In this document: piece after piece, positions 12,801-23,474 of the stretch
How positions within the stretch are numbered: the stretch's first letter is position 1
Layout: the number at the start of each line of letters is the position of its first letter
Assembly: GCA_964304625.1 (NCBI GenBank)
Contig: OZ199840.1
Coordinates: forward strand, 4,216,001-4,280,000
Length of the DNA: 64,000 nt
Source of the DNA: Kudoa neothunni
Lineage: Eukaryota > Cnidaria
Reading direction: 5' to 3'
Translations under genes and position numbers: made by a program
Notes under the pieces: model-generated
Told to the model about the DNA's origin: nothing
Seen by the model: only the letters and a program-made list of their open reading frames with translations
Databases searched by the model: none

Positions 12801-14431
12801 CAGGAGGAACTTTTGAAGGGAAAAGTAACGCGTTACTTTCAAACTGTTCCAGTTGTAATGTTGCTGACATAATAATCAATTTAAGTGGGTTGAATTGCTA
12901 AGAAAAATAAATTAAAATGAATCTTTAAAAACATAATGTTCAATGTCAACCCATACCTTGTTTCGAACCACCACAATACGTGAAAGTAACCCTAAAAGTA
13001 TATCGGTATGAAGACTACGCTCGTGGGCTTCATCAATTATAATAACCGAATAGTTGGAAAGCAGAAAATCCTAATAGTTAAAATAAGCATTTGGGGAAAT
13101 ATTGAGTGTGTTACGCTTTCGATTTCTTTTATTAGAACACCATCAGTCATAAATTTGATACGAGTGTTTGCTAGACGTGATTCATTACTTTTGTCAAGTC
13201 ATTGACAGAATACCTGATACAGTCCCCATCGTGTCGAATCTTGTAGCTACATTCACTAGATAACAACTTAGACAAATTAACATGTTGAATTAAATCGTAC
13301 TCTTTTTTAAATCCAAGCTCAACACCTACACGCTCACTCATAGCTATTGCAGCTACACGCCTCGGCTCCGTGATGCCTATCATACCCTGCATGTATCTAA
13401 CGTGAGCAGATTAAATAAAGACGATTCCAAATAAAGTGTACGAACTTTTTTTTGTTTTTTTCTATTAGAATATCCTGCTTCGTACAGAAATTGAGGCAGT
13501 TGGGTGGTTTTACCGCTGCCCGTCTCGCCAGATATTATTACCACCTCGTTATTGGATATCTCCTCCATGATCATCTGCTCCTCTCCCAATATTGGTAGTT
13601 GTAGACGAATTTTCTGTGATCAAGCTCAATTTAAACCAACTTAAACACATTTAGTCTCACCTGGATTTCGGGATCTCTTTTAACTAACACATAAGATGGT
13701 TTCTGAACCTGCGATTTTTCAACAGAATTCACAGGCTTTATTATGGAGATCTTTTGGTGAAGAGAAGTTTCATTAGCCTTGATAAATGCCCCTTCCTGCT
13801 CAATCAACTTCTCATTAGAACAATCCATATCTACATTGGTTTCCCTCAGCTGTCTTTTCATCGTTCTTGGCCTCTCTGCCAGTTTCAGCGGATCTGCTGC
13901 TTTCCTCATCCTCTACATCGCCTTGAACTTGATTCTTGTAAATTAACTATGTGATATGTTCTTTTTGTGGTAAACAACATCAGACTTTCTTTTTCGTGTT
14001 GGTTTCTTAATCGCTTCAGTGGTTGTGGACATTAGGGGGAATTTTTCTTCCTCAAAATTATCACTATCAATATTACTGTTGGTGAGTAGGTTAGATTTGG
14101 GTTTTTGGCCGATATGAATAGTGGATGTATAACATGCAAGCTGCTCAGAAGGAATTTGATTACTCTTTAGTTGTTCATACAACTGAGCCCGCTCTTTCTT
14201 TTGATTTTTTCTTTTCTTAATATTTTCAAGTTTTCTCCTTTTTTTGTTTTGTTTGTTTTTCTTCGATGTACTGTTCATATTTAGTTTTTACGCATTTCTT
14301 GGCATTTAATGTTGATTTTTTGGTTGCAGGTTCGTGAAGTAACTTGTTTGTATCTTCAAGTAAGTGACCCAGCATGAGGTTGGGCCCTTCTTTCTCCTTT
14401 CTTCCTTGGTTCGACCCCCAAAGCTCTTCAT
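9846..14431 (-). CDS. DHX37: DEAH-box RNA helicase DHX37 (yeast Dhr1) orthologue
   Basis: This helicase acts in the nucleolus in small-subunit ribosome assembly, where it releases U3 snoRNA from pre-rRNA. About 18 exons are separated by introns mostly of 31-60 nt. In order they give a Lys-rich N-terminus ([18 protein letters not shown]), [10 protein letters not shown] (Walker A, about 13520), [10 protein letters not shown] (Ia), IIDEAHERS (II, about 13030), IMSAT (III), GSILVFVTS (IV), [13 protein letters not shown] (V) and [16 protein letters not shown] (VI, about 11940). A helicase-associated domain and the DHX37-type tail follow ([32 protein letters not shown], stop at 9846). An acidic insert precedes motif V, as in orthologues. 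No break was found in the helicase core. The start is uncertain: ATG at 14431 and ATG at 14375 lie in different frames, one nucleotide apart. Confidence 0.93.
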
Positions 14432-15047
14432 TTCTCCCCACGTGCTATTCTTTGAAGATGCGTTATGAAACTTGTCCGAAGTTAAAGTATGTAATAAGTA
14501 GTTTTATTTTTGAGAAGCATTAGATTTTTGAATGGGCGAAGGGGAATTATTCCTGTAATTGGTCTAAATTCGATTTTTAATACTCAGATTCGTATAGATA
14601 TTAAAGGTTTAATTTTTTAATTATTTAATAATTTTTTAAATATCTGTATGTATTTAAAAATTTAATGAAATCATTTTATTTAAGGTAAAATAATTATTCT
14701 CTCAACCCGATCATTTACGACGGTTGGCGAAAGAACGTACACCCTCTCCCCATTCTTTTAACTGGTGGTTTTAAGAAAATTATAATTTCTTTAATTAGAT
14801 TTTATTCTTTAAAACGTTAATATTATTTGTAGGATATTTGAAAACGATTTATTAGATTAAATGAGTTTTTATTTGGTTTCCTAGGCGCGAATCCAAATTT
14901 TTATAATAAAACAATATATAAATCGGCAACTATTATAATAAAAAAGAGAAAAAGAAATTTATTGTAAATTGGTAATCAAATCATTCTAATTAAAAGTACT
15001 GTCTAGATTTAAAATTAGTCAGTGAACATTGAATAAGGAAGATGGAA
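14432..15047. other. Upstream region of DHX37
   Basis: About 600 bp of AT-rich DNA between the DHX37 start and the photolyase stop. No open reading frame or repeat is convincing. It must hold the DHX37 promoter, but no core element could be assigned. Confidence 0.4.
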
Positions 15048-16876
15048 TTATTTGTCCAAATGGTTACAATAATCAATAAATTTCCCCACATCGAACTTCT
15101 TGCAGTATCCCTCGTAAGACATGTAACGTAGGGTTCCGTAGATGGGACGTTCCCTCCAAGGTCTATCATGCACAGCAATAAGCGAATAAAGACAACCTAG
15201 GTTTGAAAAAATATAGATTTATTTTTACCACGATTATAATAGTATTTGGTTTACCGACAATATGTTCAGGATCAAATCCTCCAAGGTAATATTTACTAGA
15301 CAGCCTGCATAAACGATATCATGAGCTTGTTTTGGAGTACTAGTCCATTCGATAGGTTTTTTAGCCCAATAGTATCTTAGGAAACGATTGATTTTTTCCA
15401 GTTTCAATTAGCTTTTTTCTTTTAAATGTAATTTTTAAAGAAAAGAACAAATTAAATACTGTGATAGCATTCCAAAGAGGGTCACGAGTAGCGCACTGCT
15501 CAAGCTGGTCTATGGAATAGATATACTTTCTTGGGTCTTCACGATGTTTGTCTAACGATTTAATGGCCCAATTAGGGCCCCAGTAATGGGTATCCACTGT
15601 GTTGTCAGAGTAATTAAAAAAATTGTCAGCTAGCTCCCCCTCCTGGTCATTGTGTCCTCCACGAAAGCTCCAACAACTGCTGGAAGTTCATCTCGATAAG
15701 GTAACACTTGAAGCACCACTCTCTGAATCGCCAATATGCCTTCACGCATTTTTAAGGTCAAATAAAAACATAAATAAAAAAGTGTTGTTACCAAAATTGA
15801 TCCAGGGAGAGAGTTCATATTCGTTTAGGCTGCATGGATCATTTCTATCGCTTTCGTAGTTTTTAAGTTTGTATTTCAAAAACGATTCCAAACACTTAAC
15901 TGCAAAGCTATATCCTCCTCTAATGGATTCCCATTTAATTTCGTATTTCTTTATATTGTCAATGTATTCTGTTTCCAAATGAACACATTGGTTTTCGACT
16001 GTATCCCGCTAAAACAAGGCATATTCCCCGAAACTATACACATATTTACATTATAATCATTTTTATTGTTGTGTAAATGTCTAACAACGGGAGGGAATTC
16101 AGTCAAAAAGGTTGGTAATAGAGCTTTTGCTTTGGCACGATATGTTCGAGCGTTATATTCAACTTTATCGGAAGCTTTCCAATAAGGAATAACGTTATGG
16201 GCATCAACCTTTATTAGATTTTTTTGTTTACATTCTTTACAATAATAAAAACCTGATAAACTGATATGCGTTTATCTATTGAAGATAGCAACCCTTGCAA
16301 GGTTTCTTCATATTCAGAAGTTGGCATACAATCGATAACAATATTAGACACTTTTTGTTTTTTGTCTTCAGACACCTTACAATGCTTTATTAATTTCTCC
16401 ACGTAATCACCACTATCAACATAGAATGGGATGTTTAATTGCATAAGCTCCTATGAAACAGTGTAATATCATCGGTTGATACCATATTTGACATACACAT
16501 TGTATCTCCCTTAGGGCATCACATATAAATGGAATATGACGGAAGTGATATCTCTTACAGCTTACGTTAATCGAAGTAAACACTCCAAACTTCATTTGGA
16601 ATTTGTTTGCGATCTCTTGTGAATATATCATTGCCCAATTATCTATTTTAATAGGTATGAAAATTTCCTTATTAGTAACCCCCTACCTTGAACCCTGAAA
16701 TCACGATACATGCAATAGAGGACCATTCCTTGAACGGTTGCTTCTCCCTGTCTTAACAGCCTAATTCGAGAGGTGTTGCATTTGAAATTGGAGTTGAGTG
16801 TGATGAATTTTTGCCGTTTGGCAGCATATTCGTCTTCGCTGGCTTTTGAAGAATTCTCATTTCTACGTTCACGCAT
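15048..16876 (-). pseudogene. PHR: Class II CPD photolyase, probably decaying
   Basis: Class II photolyases use FAD and light to split cyclobutane pyrimidine dimers. The N-terminal half reads cleanly across introns of about 45 nt: [49 protein letters not shown], then SFAVKCLESFLKYKLKNY and SDRNDP...LSPWINFG. The C-terminal third also matches the family (FVEDTMTRR/ELADNFFNY, IYSIDQLEQ...RDPLWNA, FLRYYWAKKPIEWT, RPWRERPIYGTLRYMSY, KKFDVGKFIDYCNHLDK). However, it changes frame at about four places: the C5 run at 15636-15640, the T-run at 15413-15418, about 15385-15393 and about 15304-15308. Each gap is one or two bases and no GT-AG intron explains it. Either the gene is a recent pseudogene or the assembly has clustered indels. 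The neighbouring DHX37 core reads without such breaks, which favours decay. Confidence 0.8.
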
Positions 16877-18262
16877 AATTATAAGTATTCAAAATATTGA
16901 ACTATAGCTATATTATTCTTAAATCAGTTTTATGATCGACCGAATCCGCCTATTAGCCGATTTCTCAATACTCTGTAGGCAGTTAATAAGGAGGATTTAA
17001 AAACCACATCTTTCATTCATCAATAAATTGAATAACAACATTGATTTCTGTATGGGATCACGATGTGCTGATGTGTAGGAGCATCTTCAATCTTTTGGGC
17101 TTTTTTTGGTCTTCTAAGCAACACTAATTTAGACTGTCTGGGAGTATAATTGAGTTGTAGTGACCTTTGAATTTTATTTCTTCTTTTTTATTTGACCCAA
17201 ATTTATCAAATCTATCCTAAAAATTTCTGAGGAAAAATTAAACGACTTCATTATTAATTCCTTTTCTTTCTTAAAAAGTTACGCTTTGGGAAGAATTTAT
17301 CATATTTATCACACGTGTCTTGGTTTGACCTAACTACACAAATTTTCACATTTATCGATGAATGAATCATCAGAATTAATTGGCACTCAATTATTTTTAT
17401 GAACGTGGTGGTTAGATTCTTTCAAGTTAACATGATCTGATACACCAGTATCAATACTAGGATTATTATCACTTCATTGCATAATTGGATACTCGGGGTA
17501 AAAATTAAGATTTTTATGATTGCGCACGTACATACAATAAAAATTTGTTCAATTTCTACACTTTATAATTATTCAAGTACATTTTAATTTAGGAAATCAA
17601 TATGTTAAATCGAACATCTTTTATATATTTAAAAAAAACCTGACGTCCAAATGAGTCCTCGTCAAATTTCAATAGAGGAAGTTTGTCATTAAAATTATTA
17701 GGTCACTCTAAAAATAGAAGAAATCTACTTTACCATCGATACACATGTCTCAAAATACTAATAGAAACTTAAATCCTGCATATTATTGAACAAATGAGAA
17801 AACTGGGTGACCACTTCATGGTAAAAAAATGGACCCGATATACATAGAGGGTAAATAATTTCTTTAACAAAAACTATAACAGAAAAGCTTTCTTAGTCCA
17901 TCTTATCAAAAGATAACTTTTACCATCGTCTATTATAAACCAAAGCTTTATTATAACACATTTCGAAACTACTAATTTATAATACTGATATATCCTAGTG
18001 GCGTAGAAACGAAAAAGTATTTAATCGCTACATTATTTGAATCGTCTTTCACAGTTAAATGCAAAAATTTGAAAATAACAACATTCTCTAAACCCATCAT
18101 CAGCAGCTATCAATTTGTGTTGTTACGCTATTTAAAATCAAAGTCCGAGTGTAAAAGCTTAATAGTTAATATTTTACCAATGAATAATGATGTTTTGCCG
18201 GCCCCAATTTGTGGCTTATAGCTCGTCTAGTGAGCTATTTACAATTCTTCTATGTATTGAGG
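16877..18262. other. Divergent intergenic region, photolyase / GPCR
   Basis: AT-rich, no gene recognised on either strand. It lies between two divergently oriented starts and so contains both upstream regions. A short frame at 18181-18222 (+), starting MNNDVLPAP, lies just before the GPCR in a different phase and ends at a stop. Confidence 0.4.
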
Positions 18263-19267
18263 ATGTTTCGTGGTAGTTGTGAACCGGACAAAAATAGGAA
18301 TGCATTTCATGCGACTTTTCTTGCATTTGGATGCCTGAGTGCTTTGTTCAATTTTGGCATATTTCTGTTGGTCTGTTATTTCCTCAAAAGACATAAACAC
18401 TTCCGTACTCCCTGCAATATAATACTATGGGGAATATTTCTCTCGAATTCACTGGTGAATTTGGTGGCTTTTCCTATCAGAGGAGTTGGAGCGTATTGTA
18501 ATGTACACACTTTTGCTTCCTGCCAATTTTCGATAGCTATAACAAGATTCTCAGGGAATATTTCCTCTGGATTGCTACTGATGTTGACTATTGAACGCTG
18601 CACTAAAATAGCGTTCAATCGAAATTATCGCAAGTTGTTCTCCAGAAAAAGAACCAAAATTGGAATATTGTGTACGTATGTTGGTAGTTTCGTGTTGTCT
18701 TGTTTGGCCGAGCTGAATTGGCACTCTATACTAAATTTTCCTGGAAATGTTATCTATAGAAAATGTTTTTACACGATGTTATTCCCCGATTCATATGGAA
18801 TATTTGTGGAACTTTGCCTTCAAGTAGCCCCTCTCATGGTCACGTTTATCTTACATGGGTTTCTTTTTTTCTACGTGAGGAAAAATCTGATAGATTTTTC
18901 GTCAACACCCAATTATGCTAGGGATAGCCTAATCACCAATACAAGTAGACATCTTCGAGGAAGAAAGACTCGTGTTGAAATTAAATTAGCAATCAGCGCT
19001 TTTATGCTGTGTGGTGTGTATGCGATCTTTGTATTCCCAATAGTGGTGGTGGATTTAATACAAATGTTTGAGGGAGCACTTCATTATTCAACTAGGACTG
19101 TTATTCCTGACTTGGCGCTACAGTTTGCTATTGGTATGGTCATATTGTATCCTTCGATCGAGGGATTAGTACTACTGTTTACCAACCCTTCTGTATTCAA
19201 ATATGTGTATGCTTTTGTACTCCAGCAGCAACCATACGAGTCAACTACCTCTTACTCGCAAACCTAA
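18263..19267 (+). CDS. Orphan rhodopsin-like GPCR, single exon
   Basis: A 334-residue protein with seven hydrophobic helices: TM1 FLAFGCLSALFNFGIFLLVC, TM2 from NIILWGIF, TM3 ending LLLMLTIERC, TM4 IGILCTYVGSFVLSCLAEL, TM5 APLMVTFILHGFLFFYV, TM6 IKLAISAFMLCGVYAIFVFP and TM7 FAIGMVILYPSIEGLVLL. The expected TM3-ECL2 cysteine pair is present (ASCQF and YRKCF). ERC replaces DRY, and TM7 has YPSIEG instead of NPxxY. TM2 has LSNSL where the sodium-binding Asp normally lies. I chose the ATG at 18263; the frame is open further upstream but holds no earlier ATG. The ligand is unknown. It sits alone among intron-rich genes, which may point to a retroposed or fast-evolving chemoreceptor-like family. 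Confidence 0.8.
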   Translation: MFRGSCEPDKNRNAFHATFLAFGCLSALFNFGIFLLVCYFLKRHKHFRTPCNIILWGIFLSNSLVNLVAFPIRGVGAYCNVHTFASCQFSIAITRFSGNISSGLLLMLTIERCTKIAFNRNYRKLFSRKRTKIGILCTYVGSFVLSCLAELNWHSILNFPGNVIYRKCFYTMLFPDSYGIFVELCLQVAPLMVTFILHGFLFFYVRKNLIDFSSTPNYARDSLITNTSRHLRGRKTRVEIKLAISAFMLCGVYAIFVFPIVVVDLIQMFEGALHYSTRTVIPDLALQFAIGMVILYPSIEGLVLLFTNPSVFKYVYAFVLQQQPYESTTSYSQT

Positions 19268-19688
19268 TAGACTTGTAGATTGTTGTAGTCATTTTTATGT
19301 TTATTGGCAACCAATTTTTATCCAGTTTTTTGCCTTAATATAGTTTTTGTTCGTGTTTCATATCTTGGGTTCAACCAATCTAATAGAGGGTTCAATATGG
19401 TGAGAGTTTTATATTTATCCAAATAAGCTTTTGCCATTCGACGTATCATTCTGATAAATCTAATTGTTATGCCAAGCATTAATTAAAAATCGTAAAGATA
19501 ACTTGTTGCCACATCGACACTTTAACTATGATTTTAATATAAATCTAGACGATAATTCCCGAAAAGTGGAAGTAGTTCTGTTACAAAAGAAAACTTGCTC
19601 GGTAATAAAAAATTCAACAAATTATAGAGTTAAATTTACTAATAGAATATTAGGATCTAATTTTTATTCAAGCTAATTTTGTGTGGAG
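19268..19688. other. Intergenic, GPCR to aldo-keto reductase
   Basis: About 420 bp between two plus-strand genes. A 70-codon frame at 19464-19676 shows no recognisable feature. Nothing else is seen. Confidence 0.4.
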
Positions 19689-21097
19689 ATGGGAGATAAT
19701 GATACAGCGCAAAATTCCAATTACCTGGGTCATATAGGACTGGGTGATTTTTGACCTGGTAAAGTATATTAATTTTTCAGTTAGGCTGCGCTTCGTTTGG
19801 AGATGTTTATCAGCGCAAAATGACACAAAGTCAATGCGACACAATGATAGAAATGTCTTACAATAATGGAATAAGATTTTTTGATACTGCTCCATGGTAT
19901 GGAGGGGGATTATCGGAGGAGAGATTGGGAAATGTATCTAGTTGATCGCGTTACTATTATTTTAATTAGTTAATTTAAGGCAATTAAACAAGTTGGAATT
20001 CCTCGAGAAAAGATTTTCTTATCAACAAAAGTTTGTCGTTACATATCAGGCCCCATGTTTGATTATTCCAGTGAGAAAATTGGCCAAAGTCTCGAAAAAA
20101 GTTTACAGCTACTCCAAACTGACTATGTGGATCTCTTAATTGCTCATGATGTAGAATTTTCTGAGGATTCTCATTTCATTTCATCTCAAGTACTACCCTA
20201 TCTACAACAGGTAAAATCCACCAAAAACTCAACCTTACTTTATTAGTATTTAACTTAAAACATTATTTAGTTAAAAAATAGAAACATAACAAAGAATATT
20301 GGTATAAGCGGATATAATTTGGAATTTTTAAAAAGCGTGGTGGAAAGCAGCTCAATCCCTATCGACTACGTAATGACTTACGCGAGATACACAGTCATTG
20401 ACACATCTCTAAAAAATTATTACGGCATTTTTCAAGTGAGTTACTTCTCAACCGATAAATAATCTTATGTATGAGTTATAATCATTGTTAACATATTTAA
20501 TATGTTTATTATAATCAAAAATTAGTATTTTGTTGGTTTTTAATGGATTTAAATAAAAAAACTTTATAAAAACAAGATCAGCCAGAAATATGTCATGGAA
20601 TACATAAATTAATTTTTTATTTTCTAGAAATTCAAAGTCAAAATAATTTTAGCATCATTAACAGGCATGGGATTATTGACCGAACAAGGCCCTCCTCCCT
20701 GGCACCCAGCTCCCAAGCATCTCAAAGAGATTTGTCTTAAAATCTCTAATTATTGTAAAGTAAGATCAAAAAAATACAAAGTGTGAATCGAATAAATAAT
20801 TTTTAGCATTCCAATCAAGATATTTCTGATATTTGTTATAGTTACGTGTTTGGCACATCCTTTGGAATCGTCGATTATTTCCTCCTTGGAACCTCAACAC
20901 CCCAAGAACTTACCGCCACATTGCACGCCTTAAACGCCTCAATACTCGAGCCAGATTACTATTCTAAAGAGTTAAAATACATAGTAGATCAGTATTTTAC
21001 ATATTTTGTGATTAGTCTTACTTTTATTAGAATTTTGGATGGAAAACAAGATTACAATTGGGAGAACTTGGAACTAGTCAAATATAAAAAATCATGA
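19689..21097 (+). CDS. Aldo-keto reductase, L-galactose dehydrogenase type
   Basis: NAD(P)-dependent oxidoreductase of the AKR superfamily, closest in pattern to L-galactose/L-fucose dehydrogenase-like members. Seven exons join in phase through short introns (the first is 41 nt). They read MGDNDTAQNSNYLGHIGLG-CASFGDVY, GIRFFDTAPWYGGGLSEERLG (catalytic Asp and Tyr in FFDTAPWYG), PREKIFLSTKVCRY with the catalytic Lys, LQTDYVDLLIAHDVEF with the His, IGISGYNLEFL, MTYARYTVIDTSL, TGMGLLTEQGPPPWHP, then a C-terminal segment ending YNWENLELVKYKKS. No break was found. Cytosolic location is inferred from the absence of signal or membrane segments. The true substrate cannot be read from the sequence. 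Confidence 0.88.
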
Positions 21098-22864
21098 AAA
21101 GGTCTGTTTAAGACTAAATGTTTAATAGGGAGACATTAATTTTTCTAAGATGTCCAATAAAAATTTGTTGTTTATTATAATAGATTTTTTCTCTATCTTC
21201 GCTTACAAATACCTTCTTGCTTTCCCTATCTATTTACAAATATGAGTATAAACACGAATCCTCTCACGTAGAAATGATTTTTTTCATTTCATTTCACTTC
21301 AATTACAATATATATACAGAGTTACTTATTACAACACAAATAATTAAACTATTAAAACAAAACATTGTCATTGTGGACAGTTGATTTTCTATAGATAATA
21401 CAATATTAATTATATATTAATAAATAAAAAAATTTAATTTATATAGTTCAAAAAATTAAGTTTTAATAATATGATTAGAACTATTATCACAGATATTAAA
21501 AAATGATTATGCTCCCAGAACAGAAAGATTTTAATATCATATTTTGAAGATAATTATCAGTTCGTCTAAATACGTGGCTGAAAAATGTTGTTTATATATT
21601 TTAATATAATAAAAAAAGCGTTCATCTAAATTATTACATATTTTGAAAATAGATCCGTAAAGATTTATAATTTTTTAAGTTCATTAATTTTTACTATTGT
21701 AATATTTCATGTTTGTATTATATTTTTTAACAATGTTAGAATAAACTATCATTTTTTTAATAAAAACATATCCTAATAATTTTGAAGTTAATAATAAAAT
21801 ATGTTTAATCTCTTTTAATGCAAACCTACAATAAATATAATGTGGTAGCGCTTCCAAACTCAAATCGGACTCGAAAGTCCTTTCGATAAGAAAACAAAGT
21901 CCACTTGTTCACTATATATTTTCTATTATAAAAAAGACGCAACTCACTCCAAATGTTGTAGGTAATTAATCATACCTGTAATATAGAACTAGCTCAAAGA
22001 ATTAAGTAAAAATAATTAATTTTATGATTTAAGTGTAATTTTCATATTAAAATATTTGTCAAGGAAAATATTATTTCCTTATATTATATTGTATTTATAG
22101 TCAAGCTAATTTGTAAGTTAATTAAACGATAAAAAAATTTCATTCATTAATTTGTTGAATTCAACACGTTTCTTAGAATATTTCTGCATCATATTAAAAA
22201 AATGAAAACTGACTAAACTAGGAACAATAAAAATTTATTTATTATGATTTACACCTTGGAAAATCGATAATTGACTTAAAAAAATTTTCAAAAATTATGT
22301 CAAATTGTGATCCAATGTCGCACCCACTAATTTTTTGGGGATTCCAAGTTAGGAGACGCTGCGATATGTAATAAAAAAAATTTACGTTTGGTTTTGGAGG
22401 CCAAAAAATGAATATAAACTATAAACCACTTTAAAATAATGCAAATGTGATTGATAGCTGAAAAATATTTCCTTTAAATTATGTTTACATTTAACGCTAA
22501 CAATAATTTGTCTGTTAACTTTATTACTAAGTATTTCGTTTAACTTATTTTCCTATAATACATTCATGTTCAACCAAATTATGATATTAAATTTATTTCA
22601 GATATTTTCTATTATAATCAAATATGAAAAGAGTATATTTAAAAAATTAAGCAGACTATTTGTTTAGCTGATAATTATTAATCAAGACATTAGAAATAAA
22701 TTAAGAAATGAAACTTCACATAATTCCTGCATCATTTGAATGAGAAAATGATTATATTTTTAATTAAAATTGTAAAATTATCTATTTATGGAATCATAAT
22801 GGATCCTTAATTTTAAAATTATAAAAACTTTTTCGTGCGCATGCGTTTTAGATAAAATAGCTAA
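21098..22864. other. Long AT-rich intergenic region
   Basis: About 1.8 kb, extremely AT-rich, with frequent A and T runs and no long open frame on either strand. No transposon end or splice-linked coding was recognised. Confidence 0.4.
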
Positions 22865-23345
22865 ATGGAGAACGGCGATACTTACTCATCAGAATTGATT
22901 TTTAAAGTGTTTTAGCGCTGCATAATTTTAGTTAGATCGTAAATTAGGTCCCTGATAACGAATACAAACCACCGGTATTTAAAAGCTTGAAACAGATGTG
23001 TAATCAGGCCAAAATTGAATCCGACTCCAATAACCAATACTGTGAACTACGTGAAAATCATAACTAGTCATTTAATTACTAATTAGATGAGTCAATACGA
23101 GATGTTCGTGCTTTTAGACGAGATATGAAAGTTTGCGATTTGTCGGGACGAAAAGTGTGACCTCTTTTTTTGGGGTAGGTTTGTATTTTTTATTAATACT
23201 TCACTTTTAGCCATTATATCTGGACCCCAACACCAACCTATACTACAGAGACACAGAAGAATATCGTCAACTACAACGCCTGGATTCATTGCTTGTGAAT
23301 AGTTATTTGGCTATGAGATCGGTGGACGATGATTACAACATATAA
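22865..23345 (+). CDS. Four-exon 115-residue protein of unknown function
   Basis: Not recognised as any family. Exons 22865-22906, 22948-23050, 23087-23154 and 23211-23345 join through GT-AG introns of 41, 36 and 56 nt with fully consistent phases from ATG to TAA. The product begins MENGDTYSSELIFK-VPDNEY, continues KPPVFKSLKQMCNQAK and RDVRAFRRDMKVCDLSGRK, and ends PLYLDPNTNLYYRDTEEYRQ, LQRLDSLLVNSYLAMRSVDD, DYNI. It has no signal peptide or membrane segment, is rich in charged and Tyr residues, and has a likely C-terminal helix. The stop lies only 129 bp from the convergent G alpha stop. The intron size and phase pattern match the neighbouring genes, so this looks real although no exon is long enough to stand out alone. 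Confidence 0.7.
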
Positions 23346-23474
23346 ATCTCATATTAGATAGATATATATATTTTTGTGCGTTTAAAGAAAATCGAAAAAA
23401 TTATAAACTGTAATAAATAACTATATATGCCGAGTGAGGGTGGGTTGAGTTTTAACAATAAACACAGACCAAAC

